From Phytopythium helicoides (taxonomy: Eukaryota; Oomycota; Peronosporomycetes; Pythiales; Pythiaceae), in contig JANFNE010000029.1 of the NCBI GenBank assembly GCA_024867545.1, positions 1 through 64,000 on the forward strand: DNA of 64,000 bases, written 5' to 3'. Every line of letters starts with the position of its first letter. The stretch's first letter is position 1. A program made the translations under genes and the position numbers. The notes below the pieces were generated by a model. The model saw only the letters and a program-made list of their open reading frames with translations, searched no databases and was not told where the DNA came from. Below are positions 1 to 10,236 of the stretch, piece after piece.

Positions 1-1204
1 CCTGGATAAGCCTATGGGTATTGAAAGCTTGGCCGCTGTTGGTAGCTTTGTCCTAGGCAAAAGATTCACAATTAAAGGAGCGGACTGTCGAGGCTCTGGC
101 AATGTCCCTGGGTGCGTGAGCTTTGCTTTGTTCAGAAACGAGGGGCTAACGAAGCGACACTCTGAATCCAAAGCTGCATGTTGCTGCAGTGGTGTATTGT
201 AGTGCAATGATGCATGTTTTCCACAGCTCAATCACTCTCAACCCAATGGGTAGCAACTGCACCGACCTCTGGGTGCATTTTGAAAGTTCACCCTTCGCTC
301 CTCAAGACATCGGTACCGCCAGTTGGAAGGCATCCAAGAGACGGGAAAAGCAGCGATTAACAAGATGCACTCGGCAGCACTGCACACAGTAGTAAGGAAA
401 GGAAATGCTGCTGCTGTGCGAAGCTAATCAGTCGAAACGTCTATACGGAGGCAGTCAATAAAAACGGACATACACCACTACACTGTACGGCGGACATGGG
501 TCATGACGTAGTGATACGGATGCAGATTGTTGCCAACGCCAAGGTGGATGCGACTGACAAACTTAAGTGAACCCCATTACACCAGGCGATAAATGCTGAG
601 CATCAAGCTGTGGCATGGTTGCTTATCGATGCCAAAGCTAGCGTGGAGTTGGTGGACGTATATCTGCAGATTTTTTGATTGAGTGTAAGAACTGCAACAA
701 AAACCAAGAAGTGCGAAATTGAAGTCGAAAGCAACTATTCAACCATTAACTCCAAGACACAAGTCGCGTCTAGTACTCCGAGTGTCCGTTCATCTGTGCG
801 GATTGTCGATGAGAATCCCATTGCATTGACGGATTCCAGGGTTGCACTTGGCCAGTCACAAATCGCTGCCAGCTAGCTCATCAACCAAATGATCAGGAGG
901 ATATCGTGTTTGATGACGGCAAAGCCAATTTACCTGCTCACAGAGCGGTCGCTGTCTCGAAAGTCAAGCTGAATGAGTTCCAACGAATGACGGATGGAGT
1001 CAATCTTGCAGGTAGAGCATGCAATTTCATGGTGCGTCTAAGAAACGTTCATGTTACGACAAACAAAGGGTCCACGAACGCAGCAAAATACACATATGTG
1101 CTTGGCTATCGCGAAGTTGGTGACAATTTTGTTGAGGATCTGCGAGAAAGTGGACTGACTCAGCCTCTCGTTAACCACTTTACTCGTCTACTTTCACATT
1201 AATC
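1..1204 (+). pseudogene. Decayed ankyrin-repeat gene, 3' part
   Basis: Degenerate ankyrin text is readable on the plus strand. Around 455-670 the translation gives a repeat starting NGHTPLHCTADMGHDVV, then a stop near 568, then TPLHQAINAEHQAVAWLLID. Positions 679-872 match the linker of the orphan tail near 61300 (VALGQSQ is shared). Positions 906-1202 encode one copy of the C-terminal module (FDDGKANLPAHRAV... to ...LGYREVGDNFVEDL) that is duplicated in the intact ankyrin proteins at 39237-57929. The second module copy is absent; the sequence passes into the palindrome instead. In-frame stops (for example the TAG near 874) and frame changes make it non-functional. The part from about 771 to 1260 is an inverted duplicate of the right flank near 6324-6815. 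Confidence 0.75.
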
Positions 1205-1514
1205 TCGATAGTATCGTTGTTCATCCCCCAAAGCAGCTTCATTCGGGTACTGTACAATCGACCGAGCGAGTATGGCTCCGTTAATGTCCTACCAGTACTC
1301 CACACAGTGCTCCAAACATAAATATTACGCTGACACGTCGACTCACCAACTACCTCGTGTGGCATTCGTGGCGTTGTGCAAGGCGTGTGTCACTGGATCG
1401 TTGTTGTCGCTGCCAATAATGTACCGTTTCCTGCATATCCATCGTCGTCGTGCCTAGTGATCCATGTTTCCCGCAACGGAATCGCATACCGATCTGTCTG
1501 AGCTGCTCTACATC

Positions 1515-1563
<49 letters not shown>

Positions 1564-1810
1564 AAACAGCAAAAGGGAAGAAGGCGAGTCAACGTTCACG
1601 TCACTTCTTTTTTTTTATTTGTTGTTGTTACCATAGCTTGATGTGACTTTCGACTTTCTGCATACGTGCATGCATGCATTTGTACACGCATGCATGCGTA
1701 TGTGCGTATGTGCCATGCATGCTGGTTGACATGGAAGGAAGCACATATTGATTGATTCCTACTTCGTAAATACTGACTTTTGAACTATTGAACACATGCT
1801 AGTACTGAAC

Positions 1811-2747
1811 TCAGCGCCAGCGAGGGCGGACAGCAGCAGGAGCAGGAGCAGGAGCAGCAGTAGTAGCTGTACTGGGTTTGATCTTGTGTGTGTTCTTGGC
1901 ACTGACGTAGGCTCTGGCACTAGTCTTGGAACGCTTCACGGTCGTTTCCGGCTTCTGGCCGACAAGCGTCAACTGTGTCGACCGTGTCGACTGTGCCATC
2001 GCCTTGGCCTTGACCATCGCCTTGGACGCCTGCTCCTCGCGACGCCGACCCATAGATACGAAGTGTTGGCGCTGGAACTCCCGCTCCTCTCGCTGATGCT
2101 GGAGCTCCAGGAGGCGAGCGAGGAGGGCCCCACCCGTGTGGGAGGTAGGGTGGTCCGCCTTGTTACGAGCGAGGAAGCGTGCATACCGTGGCACACTGGA
2201 GTCATCCGCAGACTTCAACTGAGCTGTTGCGGTGGCTGTGGCTGTTGTCGTCATGTTCAGGGCCGCATTCGACTCGGGCTCGGGCTCCGACTTGGACTCG
2301 GACTCGGACTCCGACTCGGACTCGAAGTCGGACTCCGACTCGGAGTTGATGTTGTACACGTCCTCGACTTCAGTCTCGGCAGGCATGTCCGCATCTTCTT
2401 CGTACTCGCAGCGGTCCGAGTACTCCGACGAGTCTTCTTCCGAGAAGTCATCCTCGTCGTCGTCGAGGTCGATGTCGTCGAAGTTGAGCTTGCGCTGGAC
2501 TGGCAGGTACTCGCCGTCCTCCGAGTCGGCGTCTTCTTCGCTCTCGTACGAGCCGCACTCGAGGTCGGTGTACTCGAGGCCGTCGTTTTCGTTTTCGTTT
2601 TCGTTTTCGATTTCGTTTTCGATTTCGTAGTCGTCCTCGGCGAGTTCCGAGGAGGCGTAGGCGTCGCTGGTGTATTCGCTGGCGTGATCGCAGCAGTCGC
2701 CGTGGTTGTTGACGCCGTGGTAGTAGTAGTCGTCGTCGTTGTCGTGC

Positions 2748-2781
<34 letters not shown>

Positions 2782-3187
2782 AGCTGGCGCGGGTGCTGTC
2801 CGCGTCGAGCATGAACGGCACGTCGCCAGGGTTGTAGCAGTAGACGTGCTCGAACGCGAGTCGCTCCGAGTCGCTGTAGTAGTCGTCGTCGTCGGTCGTG
2901 TGTTCGTTCTCGTCGACGGTCGAGTCGACTTGTTCGCCTTGAGCTTCTTCTAGGGCCTGGAGCTTGACCGACGCGGAGGTTGGTGCCGCCAGGTCCTTGT
3001 GGAGGTCGTCGGCGAGGCTCTGGCTCGTCTTCGGGTGGCTCGAGGCCGCGATAAAGGCCGAAACGGAGGCCGAGGCCGTCGAGTGCGCGCGGACGGCGAC
3101 GGGCGAGCGCGCGCGCAGCAGCAGCGCCGCGAAGCAGGCGACGGCGAGGGCTGTGAGCAGCGCGAGGGCGACGAGAGCGGCGCTCAT
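1811..3187 (-). CDS. Acidic Asn-rich membrane-anchored protein, copy 1
   Basis: I do not recognise this family. The predicted protein has 458 residues. The ATG at 3187 sits in a strong context (GCCACCATG); the frame stays open upstream to 3304 but only from a TTG, so the inner ATG is preferred. Order of features: a hydrophobic signal peptide or signal anchor at residues 3-24; a Ser/Ala-rich stretch; acidic Asp/Glu/Tyr segments; a run of 10 Asn; an Asn-Glu repeat; a long Asp/Glu/Ser region; a Ser-Glu dipeptide repeat; then a basic, probably helical C-terminal third rich in Arg, Lys and Gln, ending in an Ala-Pro repeat and RPRWR. It is transcribed away from the palindrome centre, divergent from copy 2. 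Function is unknown; the charge layout suggests a secreted or membrane-tethered disordered protein. No RXLR motif is visible. Confidence 0.7.
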
Positions 3188-4320
3188 GGTGGCGGTCGAG
3201 ACAGGCGGTCGGTGGCTTGTCTGGGAGGTGGCAAAAAGGAAAGTGGCGCCGAGGCGGGTCAAAGGCAACTCGGATCGACTTGGTTTCAGTATGGGCCGAT
3301 TCAAAAGGCGGCGCGAAAAAACCTCAGAGAAAGGGCCTGGAAATCGCCATTTCGAGGGTCAAAGTAGCGATTTGGCGCCGACGAAGCGCCTTCTTGGTCT
3401 CGCCATCGACTCTGCAGACGATCACTCGATCGCTCGACACGCGCGCTGCAACCAGCTGGTCGTCAAGATACGGACGGACGGACGGACGGACGGACGGACG
3501 GTCTGGGTCTGGTTGAAGTGGCATGTAGCCATGATCACGAATCGTACCTAGTCGGATGTGGCGTAAAAGTAAATATGGTCAGCTCGCCACAAATGAGCTG
3601 CCTGTCTTTCGCTTTAGCAGCGACTTGAGCCTCGGTTCATGCATAAAACGAGGCTCCTGACAAGCCAAGGACTCGATATTTGTTCGGGAATGCCCAGAGT
3701 TGGCGAAAGAGTAGCACAAACCTAGTAATTCAGTCTTTAGTGTGCTCGCTGTGGCAAGATATGATCCGAGTCGTTGACCCTTTTGAGCGTCTCCAATTCG
3801 TTCACACAGTCGCGTCTTTTGTTCCATCGAGTCAAAGAGAGCTCAAATCATCTCATAATAGTCAAATCACGCCAACGGAGCTGCTTGAGGCCGTGAAGAA
3901 GGCACATACGTCGCTCAAGCTCAAATGGAGTCACACCCCATCGTCACCCTCCTCCACGCCACATCCGACTAGGTACGATTCGTGATCATGGCTACATGCC
4001 ACTTCAATCAGACCCAGACCGTCCGTCCGTCCGTCCGTATCTTGACGACCAGCTGGTTGCAGCGCGCGGGTCGAGCGATCGAGTGATCGTCTGCAGAGTC
4101 GATGGCGAGACCAAGAAGGCGCTTCGTCGGCGCCAAATCGCTACTTTGACCCTCGAAATGGCGATTTCCAGGCCCTTTCTCTGAGGTTTTTTCGCGCCGC
4201 CTTTTGAATCGGCCCATACTGAAACCAAGTCGATCCGAGTTGCCTTTGGCCCGCCTCGGCGCCACTTTCCTTTTTGCCACCTCCCAGACAAGCCACCGAC
4301 CGCCTGTCTCGACCGCCACC
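3188..4320. promoter_or_regulatory. Shared centre between divergent copies 1 and 2
   Basis: This interval is the only upstream region available to both divergent genes. It consists of two mirrored ~370-bp upstream segments around a 393-bp loop (3564-3956). Each mirrored segment carries a (GGAC/GTCC)n tract of different length in the two arms, and the motif CCGACTAGGTACGATTCG (3965-3982; reverse complement ending at 3555). The loop contains an open frame also kept in the other two palindromes (101 codons, no ATG near its start), which I do not call as a gene. The promoter role is inferred from position only. Confidence 0.5.
3564..3956 (+). other. Palindrome loop, unit 1, forward orientation
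   Basis: A 393-bp single-copy spacer between the arms. It starts TAAAAGTAAATATGGTCAGC and ends CACCCTCCTCCA. The same spacer is present in reverse orientation in unit 2 (10605-10997) and in this orientation in unit 3 (27119-27511), with few substitutions. Confidence 0.85.
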
Positions 4321-4768
4321 ATGAGCGTCGCCCTCATTGCCCTCGCGCTGCTCACAGCCCTCGCCCTCGTCGCCTGCGTGGCCGTGGCGCTGCTCACAGC
4401 CCTCGCCGTCGCCTGCTTCGCGGCGCTGCTGCTGCGCGCGCGCTCGCCCGTCGCCGTCCGCGCGCACTCGACGGCCACGGCCTCCGTTTCGGCCTTTATC
4501 GCGGCCTCGAGCCACCCGAAGACGAGCCAGAGCCTCGCCGACGACCTCCACAAGGACCTGGCGGCACCAACCTCCGCGTCGGTCAAGCTCCAGGCCCTAG
4601 AAGAAGCTCAAGGCGAACAAGTCGACTCGACCGTCGACGAGAACGAACACACGACCGACGACGACGACTACTACAGCGACTCGGAGCGACTCGCGTTCGA
4701 GCACGTCTACTGCTACAACCCTGGCGACGTGCCGTTCATGCTCGACGCGGACAGCACCCGCGCCAGCT

Positions 4769-4817
<49 letters not shown>

Positions 4818-4955
4818 GCACGACGAAGACGACTACTACTTCTACTACGGCGTCAACAACCACGACGCCTGCTGCGATCACGCCAGCGAATACACCAGCG
4901 ACGCCTACGCCTCCTCGGAACTCGCCGAGGACGACTACGAAATCGAAATCGAAAT

Positions 4956-4988
<33 letters not shown>

Positions 4989-5772
4989 CGGCCTCGAGTA
5001 CACCGACCTCGAGTGCGGCTCGTACGAGAGCGAAGAAGACGCCGACTCGGAGGACGGCGAGTACCTGCCAGTCCAGCGCAAGCTCAACTTCGACGACATC
5101 GACCTCGACGACGACGAGGATGACTTCTCGGAAGAAGACTCGTCGGAGTACTCGGACCGCTGCGAGTACGAAGAAGATGCGGACATGCCTGCCGAGACTG
5201 AAGTCGAGGACGTGTACAACATCAACTCCGAGTCGGAGTCCGACTTCGAGTCCGAGTCGGAGTCCGAGTCCGAGTCCGAATCCGAGTCCAAGTCGGAGCC
5301 CGAGCCCGAGTCGAATGCGGCCCTGAACATGACGACAACAGCCACAGCCACCGCAACAGCTCAGTTGAAGTCTGCGGATGACTCCAGTGTGCCACGGTAT
5401 GCACGCTTCCTCGCTCGTAACAAGGCGGACCACCCTACCTCCCACACGGGTGGGGCCCTCCTCGCTCGCCTCCTGGAGCTCCAGCATCAGCGAGAGGAGC
5501 GGGAGTTCCAGCGCCAACACTTCGTATCTATGGGTCGGCGTCGCGAGGAGCAGGCGTCCAAGGCGATGGTCAAGGCCAAGGCGATGGCACAGTCGACACG
5601 GTCGACACAGTTGACGCTTGTCGGCCAGAAGCCGGAAACGACCGTGAAGCGTTCCAAGACTAGTGCCAGAGCCTACGTCAGTGCCAAGAACACACACAAG
5701 ATCAAACCCAGTACAGCTACTACTGCTGCTCCTGCTCCTGCTCCTGCTGCTGTCCGCCCTCGCTGGCGCTGA
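4321..5772 (+). CDS. Acidic Asn-rich membrane-anchored protein, copy 2
   Basis: Paralogue of copy 1, in the opposite arm of palindrome 1; 483 residues from the ATG in GCCACCATG. It differs from copy 1 in three visible ways. First, the hydrophobic N-terminal segment is longer by 14 residues because a block encoding ALLTAL is tandemly duplicated (near 4340-4410). Second, the Asn run is about 15 residues instead of 10. Third, it carries the HDEDDYYFYYGVNN allele after the Asn run, where copy 1 has HDNDDDYYYHGVNN. The longer hydrophobic stretch could change a cleavable signal peptide into a stable membrane anchor, which is inference. Function is unknown. Confidence 0.7.
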
Positions 5773-6020
5773 GTTCAGTACTAGCATGTGTTCAATAGTT
5801 CAAAAGTCAGTATTTACGAAGTAGGAATCAATCAATATGTGCTTCCTTCCATGTCAACCAGCATGCATGGCACATACGCACATACGCATGCATGCGTGTA
5901 CAAATGCATGCATGCACGTATGCAGAAAGTCGAAAGTCACATCAAGCTATGGTAACAACAACAAATAAAAAAAAAAGAAGTGACGTGAACGTTGACTCGC
6001 CTTCTTCCCTTTTGCTGTTT

Positions 6021-6055
<35 letters not shown>

Positions 6056-6379
6056 AGTTGTTGTTGTTTGATGTAGAGCAGCTCAGACAGATCGGTATGC
6101 GATTCCGTTGCGGGAAACATGGATCACTAGGCACGACGACGATGGATATGCAGGAAACGGTACATTATTGGCAGCGACAACAACGATCCAGTGACACACG
6201 CCTTGCACAACGCCACGAATGCCACACGAGGTAGTTGGTGAGTCGACGTGTCAGCGTAATATTTATGTTTGGAGCACTGTGTGGAGTACTGGTAGGACAT
6301 TAACGGAGCCATACTCGCTCGGTCGATTGTACAGTACCCGAATGAAGCTGCTTTGGGGGATGAACAACGATACTATCGA
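5773..6379 (+). other. Distal arm of palindrome 1, 3' flank of copy 2
   Basis: No gene seen. It holds the mirrored GCATGC-rich block (about 5861-5923), a poly-A tract (5967-5976), a (GTT)n tract (6021-6067), and the outer arm end near 6323. The same layout recurs at the outer ends of all six arms. Confidence 0.6.
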
Positions 6380-7587
6380 GATTAATGTGAAAGTAGACGA
6401 GTAAAGTGGTTAACGAGAGGCTGAGTCAGTCCACTTTCTCGCAGATCCTCAACAAAATTGTCACCAACTTCGCGATAGCCAAGCACATATGTGTATTTTG
6501 CTGCGTTCGTGGACCCTTTGTTTGTCGTAACATGAACGTTTCTTAGACGCACCACGAAATTGCATTCTCTACCTGCAAGATTGATTCCATCCGTCATTCG
6601 TTGGAACTCATTCAGCTTGACTTTCGAGACAGCGACCGCTCTGTGAGCAGGTAAATTGGCTTTGCCGTCATCAAACACGATATCCTCCTGATCATTTGGT
6701 TGATGAGCTAGCTGGCAGCGATTTGTGACTGGCCAAGTGCAACCCTGGAATCCGTCAATGCAATGGGATTCTCATCGACAATCCGCACAGATGAACGAAC
6801 ACTCGGAGTACTAGACGCAACGAGCCTGCGTCCGAGAGCTAGCATTTGGAGTTGACGCCGGCGGTCTTGGGTTTTGGGTGTTCATATCAGGCATTGTATT
6901 TTCAATTGATGTTGGTAAGAAGTGGCCGTAATACTTTTCACCACTTTGTAACCTGCGAGCACACGGGAGGGGTGCACCCGGATTTGTTTTGGCGATTGAC
7001 GTTGGCGCCAGCATTCGTGAGTGCATCCACGACCCATTCATGGAAGAACAAACAGACAAGAAACAACGCCGTGCGGTTGTCTTCGTTGTCGACACTCGAA
7101 GTACTCTCAATATTCACACCGCTTTCAATTAGTGTGTTCACCACATCTTCATGGCCAAAACAAATTCAGCATACATGAGGGATATCCACCCACACTCATC
7201 AACTGCGTTCACATTTGCACCTGTGAGCACCCAAAATCATCCAAATCTGGATCACAGAGAGATCTCCGATCTGATCTGTGGAGTGTAAATTCATTTTGTT
7301 AGCGCGTACAGGGATTACTTCGAGGTTACCGCCACGAAGATTGACTGGACTGATGTTTCCGTTCTTCTTTTCATAGCCTCCACCGCGATCTCACTATTCT
7401 TTGCAATACTACCAATTGTCTGAACAATGGTTTGACCACTTGCATTTCTCGATTGAGTATCAGCTCCAGACTCGACTGGAATGCACACGACTCCACAATG
7501 TCCGTTTGAGGCACCCAGCATCAATGGAGTTACTCCACTCGCACTAATCGCCTCAAATCCAGCTCCAGCATCGAGGAGGAGCTTCAT
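6380..7587 (-). pseudogene. Broken ankyrin gene, minus strand, flank copy A
   Basis: Reading the minus strand from 7587 down: an ankyrin repeat (DAGAGFEAISASGVTPLMLG), then frame-shifted repeats. At 7144-6938 comes NEDNRTAL... followed by NKSGCTPPVCSQ, closely matching NEDNRTAL and NKSGCTPL in the intact protein at 39237-42623. Positions 6678-6382 encode only the first of the two C-terminal modules, ending LRESGLTQPLVNHFTRLLSH. Several frame changes and stops separate these pieces. It ends at the palindrome edge. Near-identical copies lie at 13385-14581 and 29894-31104. Confidence 0.8.
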
Positions 7588-7705
7588 GCTGAAGTTGGTG
7601 CGATCCGAGATGGTTGCGGAGCATTTGTGGCCCCCTCTTCAACTCACTGCAGTACTCCAGCACACAAAAGTTGAGACCTATCTGGATAACTTCTACTTGA
7701 GCTGA
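7588..7705 (+). pseudogene. Second C-terminal ankyrin module remnant, inverted
   Basis: The plus strand reads LKLVRSEMVAEHLWPPLQLT then AVLQHTKVETYLDNFYLS and a stop. This matches the last ~40 residues of the ankyrin family (compare EIVRSETISEHTWLPVQLAA at the end of the 39237 protein). It faces the opposite way to the ankyrin body immediately to its left, so the junction near 7587 is an inversion breakpoint inside one ancestral gene. Confidence 0.75.
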
Positions 7706-8294
7706 AATGTTGCGTTGATTCATTGAAACAAATCTGGAATTCTGTGATGACATAGGAAGTGGTTCCATTATGCACATTGCTTAATCGTTGACTTGAGCAT
7801 TCATCCCACTTATTCCTTTTAACTGCCACTACGTAAGATCTAGATCAGCAATACTACGAGCACTCTTGCACCACATCGACTCTTTTGTTAATGCAGAGCG
7901 ACGATAAATCAAGCTTCTGAAGGAAATTTGGAGCTGACCGATGTCAACAGCTTGTGAGAGCTTTCTTCTTGACTGAAACGTGTTGTTTATTCTACTAAGA
8001 CTCGCGACAGACAGACAATTCATTCCTCACTGAGACCAATAGGCTATTGAAGAGCACCATCGCTTGTGCATTTACAATGATGAAACTCACTGACATTCGC
8101 AAACGGTCTTGCCAAACACCAAACACATTTTGCCTATCATTGCACTCTTTATCCTCACATCCATGAGCAGAACTTCTCACGAATATCATCAAAACAATTG
8201 TACCACGAGATTCCACTGCAATCGGCAGCAACAGCCGCCAAGGGGACTACGACAAACGAAAAAGGGCTTCAGAACCTGACAGGTCTTGGTGTAG
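7706..8294. other. Left flank of palindrome 2, no gene recognised
   Basis: This is probably the former 3' flank of the ankyrin gene. Short open frames on the minus strand (for example 7829-8023) recur at 24358-24552 and 31346-31540, but only because the whole segment is duplicated. I see no domain in them. Confidence 0.5.
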
Positions 8295-8548
8295 ACCGGG
8301 CGAATATGGCTCCGTTAATGTCCTACCAGTACTCCACACAGTGCTCCAAACATAAATATTACGCTGACACGTCGACTCACCAACTACCTCGTGTGGCATT
8401 CGTGGCGTTGTGCAAGGCGTGTGTCACTGGATCGTTGTTGTCGCTGCCAATAATGTACCGTTTCCTGCATATCCATCGTCGTCGTGCCTAGTGATCCATG
8501 TTTCCCGCAACGGAATCGCATACCGATCTGTCTGAGCTGCTCTACATC

Positions 8549-8594
<46 letters not shown>

Positions 8595-8841
8595 AAACAG
8601 CAAAAGGGAAGAAGGCAAGTCAACGTTCACGTCACTTCTTTTTTTTTATTTGTTGTTGTTACCATAGCTTGATGTGACTTTCGACTTTCTGCATACGTGC
8701 ATGCATGCATTTGTACACGCATGCATGCGTATGTGCGTATGTGCCATGCATGCTGGTTGACATGGAAGGAAGCACATATTGATTGATTCCTACTTCGTAA
8801 ATACTGACTTTTGAACTATTGAACACATGCTAGTACTGAAC

Positions 8842-9613
8842 TCAGCGCCAGCGAGGGCGGACAGCAGCAGGAGCAGGAGCAGGAGCAGCAGTAGTAGCTG
8901 TACTGGGTTTGATCTTGTGTGTGTTCTTGGCACTGACGTAGGCTCTGGCACTAGTCTTGGAACGCTTCACGGTCGTTTCCGGCTTCTGGCCGACAAGCGT
9001 CAACTGTGTCGACCGTGTCGACTGTGCCATCGCCTTGGCCTTGACCATCGCCTTGGACGCCTGCTCCTCGCGACGCCGACCCATAGATACGAAGTGTTGG
9101 CGCTGGAACTCCCGCTCCTCTCGCTGATGCTGGAGCTCCAGGAGGCGAGCGAGGAGGGCCCCACCCGTGTGGGAGGTAGCGTGGTCCGCCTTGTTACGAG
9201 CGAGGAAGCGTGCATACCGTGGCACACTGGAGTCATCCGCAGACTTCAACTGAGCTGTTGCGGTGGCTGTGGCTGTTGTCGTCACGTTCAGGGCCGCATT
9301 CGACTCGGGCTCGGGCTCCGACTTGGACTCGGACTCGGACTCGGACTCGGACTCGAAGTCGGACTCCGACTCGGAGTTGATGTTGTACACGTCCTCGACT
9401 TCAGTCTCGGCAGGCATGTCCGCATCTTCTTCGTACTCGCAGCGGTCCGAGTACTCCGACGAGTCTTCTTCCGAGAAGTCATCCTCGTCGTCGTCGAGGT
9501 CGATGTCGTCGAAGTTGAGCTTGCGCTGGACTGGCAAGTACTCGCCGTCCTCCGAGTCGGCGTCTTCTTCGCTCTCGTACGAGCCGCACTCGAGGTCGGT
9601 GTACTCGAGGCCG

Positions 9614-9646
<33 letters not shown>

Positions 9647-9784
9647 ATTTCGATTTCGATTTCGTAGTCGTCCTCGGCGAGTTCCGAGGAGGCGTAGGCG
9701 TCGCTGGTGTATTCGCTGGCGTGATCGCAGCAGGCGTCGTGGTTGTTGACGCCGTAGTAGAAGTAGTAGTCGTCTTCGTCGTGC

Positions 9785-9830
<46 letters not shown>

Positions 9831-10236
9831 AGCTGGCGCGGGTGCTGTCCGCGTCGAGCATGAACGGCACGTCGCCAGGGTTGTAGCAGTAGACGTGCTC
9901 GAACGCGAGTCGCTCCGAGTCGCTGTAGTAGTCGTCGTCGTCGGTCGTGTGTTCGTTCTCGTCGACGGTCGAGTCGACTTGTTCGCCTTGAGCTTCTTCT
10001 AGGGCCTGGAGCTTGACCGACGCGGAGGTTGGTGCCGCCAGGTCCTTGTGGAGGTCGTCGGCGAGGCTCTGGCTCGTCTTCGGGTGGCTCGAGGCCGCGA
10101 TAAAGGCCGAAACGGAGGCCGAGGCCGTCGAGTGCGCGCGGACGGCGACGGGCGAGCGCGCGCGCAGCAGCAGCGCCGCGAAGCAGGCGACGGCGAGGGC
10201 TGTGAGCAGCGCGAGGGCGACGAGAGCGGCGCTCAT
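8842..10236 (-). CDS. Acidic Asn-rich membrane-anchored protein, copy 3
   Basis: Paralogue in the left arm of palindrome 2; 464 residues from the ATG at 10236. It has the short hydrophobic segment like copy 1. In the middle of the protein it carries the copy-2 alleles: an Asn run of about 14, HDEDDYYFYYGVNNHDACCDH in place of the copy-1 form, and a longer uninterrupted Asn-Glu repeat. One Met near the end of the acidic region is Val here (NAALNVTTT). This mix fits inversion and gene conversion between arms. Function is unknown, as for copy 1. Confidence 0.7.

Larger units (their letters stand above)
1261..6323. repeat. Giant palindrome, unit 1 (two arms plus 393-bp loop)
   Basis: The sequence from ACCGAGCGAG at 1261 inward is the reverse complement of the sequence ending CTCGCTCGGT at 6323. 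Each arm is about 2.3-2.4 kb. From the outside in, an arm holds a (CAA)n tract (1517-1565 on the left), a GCATGC-rich block (1661-1723), one copy of an acidic membrane-protein gene, a shared upstream region, a (GGAC)n tract (3472-3501), and a promoter-like motif beside the loop. Arms differ only by scattered substitutions and microsatellite length. In this unit the inverted similarity continues outside the core, to about 771 on the left and 6815 on the right. The same core recurs at 8295-13328 and 24824-29837. Confidence 0.9.

Noticed and set aside
3189..3304. 39-residue N-terminal extension of the acidic protein copies
   Set aside because: It begins at a TTG, while the ATG at residue 40 has a GCCACCATG context and starts the hydrophobic segment.
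3471..3501. CRISPR-like short repeats (GGAC)n and (CAA)n
   Set aside because: Perfect microsatellites without spacers; not an array.
3680..3985. 101-codon frame in each palindrome loop
   Set aside because: Conserved only because the loop is conserved. It starts at TTG, has its first ATG well inside, and shows no recognisable domain; left as a possible relic only.
4597..5787. Open frame of 396 codons antisense to copy 2 (and equivalents in all six copies, for example 1796-2953 and 8827-10002)
   Set aside because: Its Val/Leu/Gly-rich translation is what the GTC/GTT reverse complements of GAC/AAC/GAG codons give. It has no independent feature and follows the sense codon bias.
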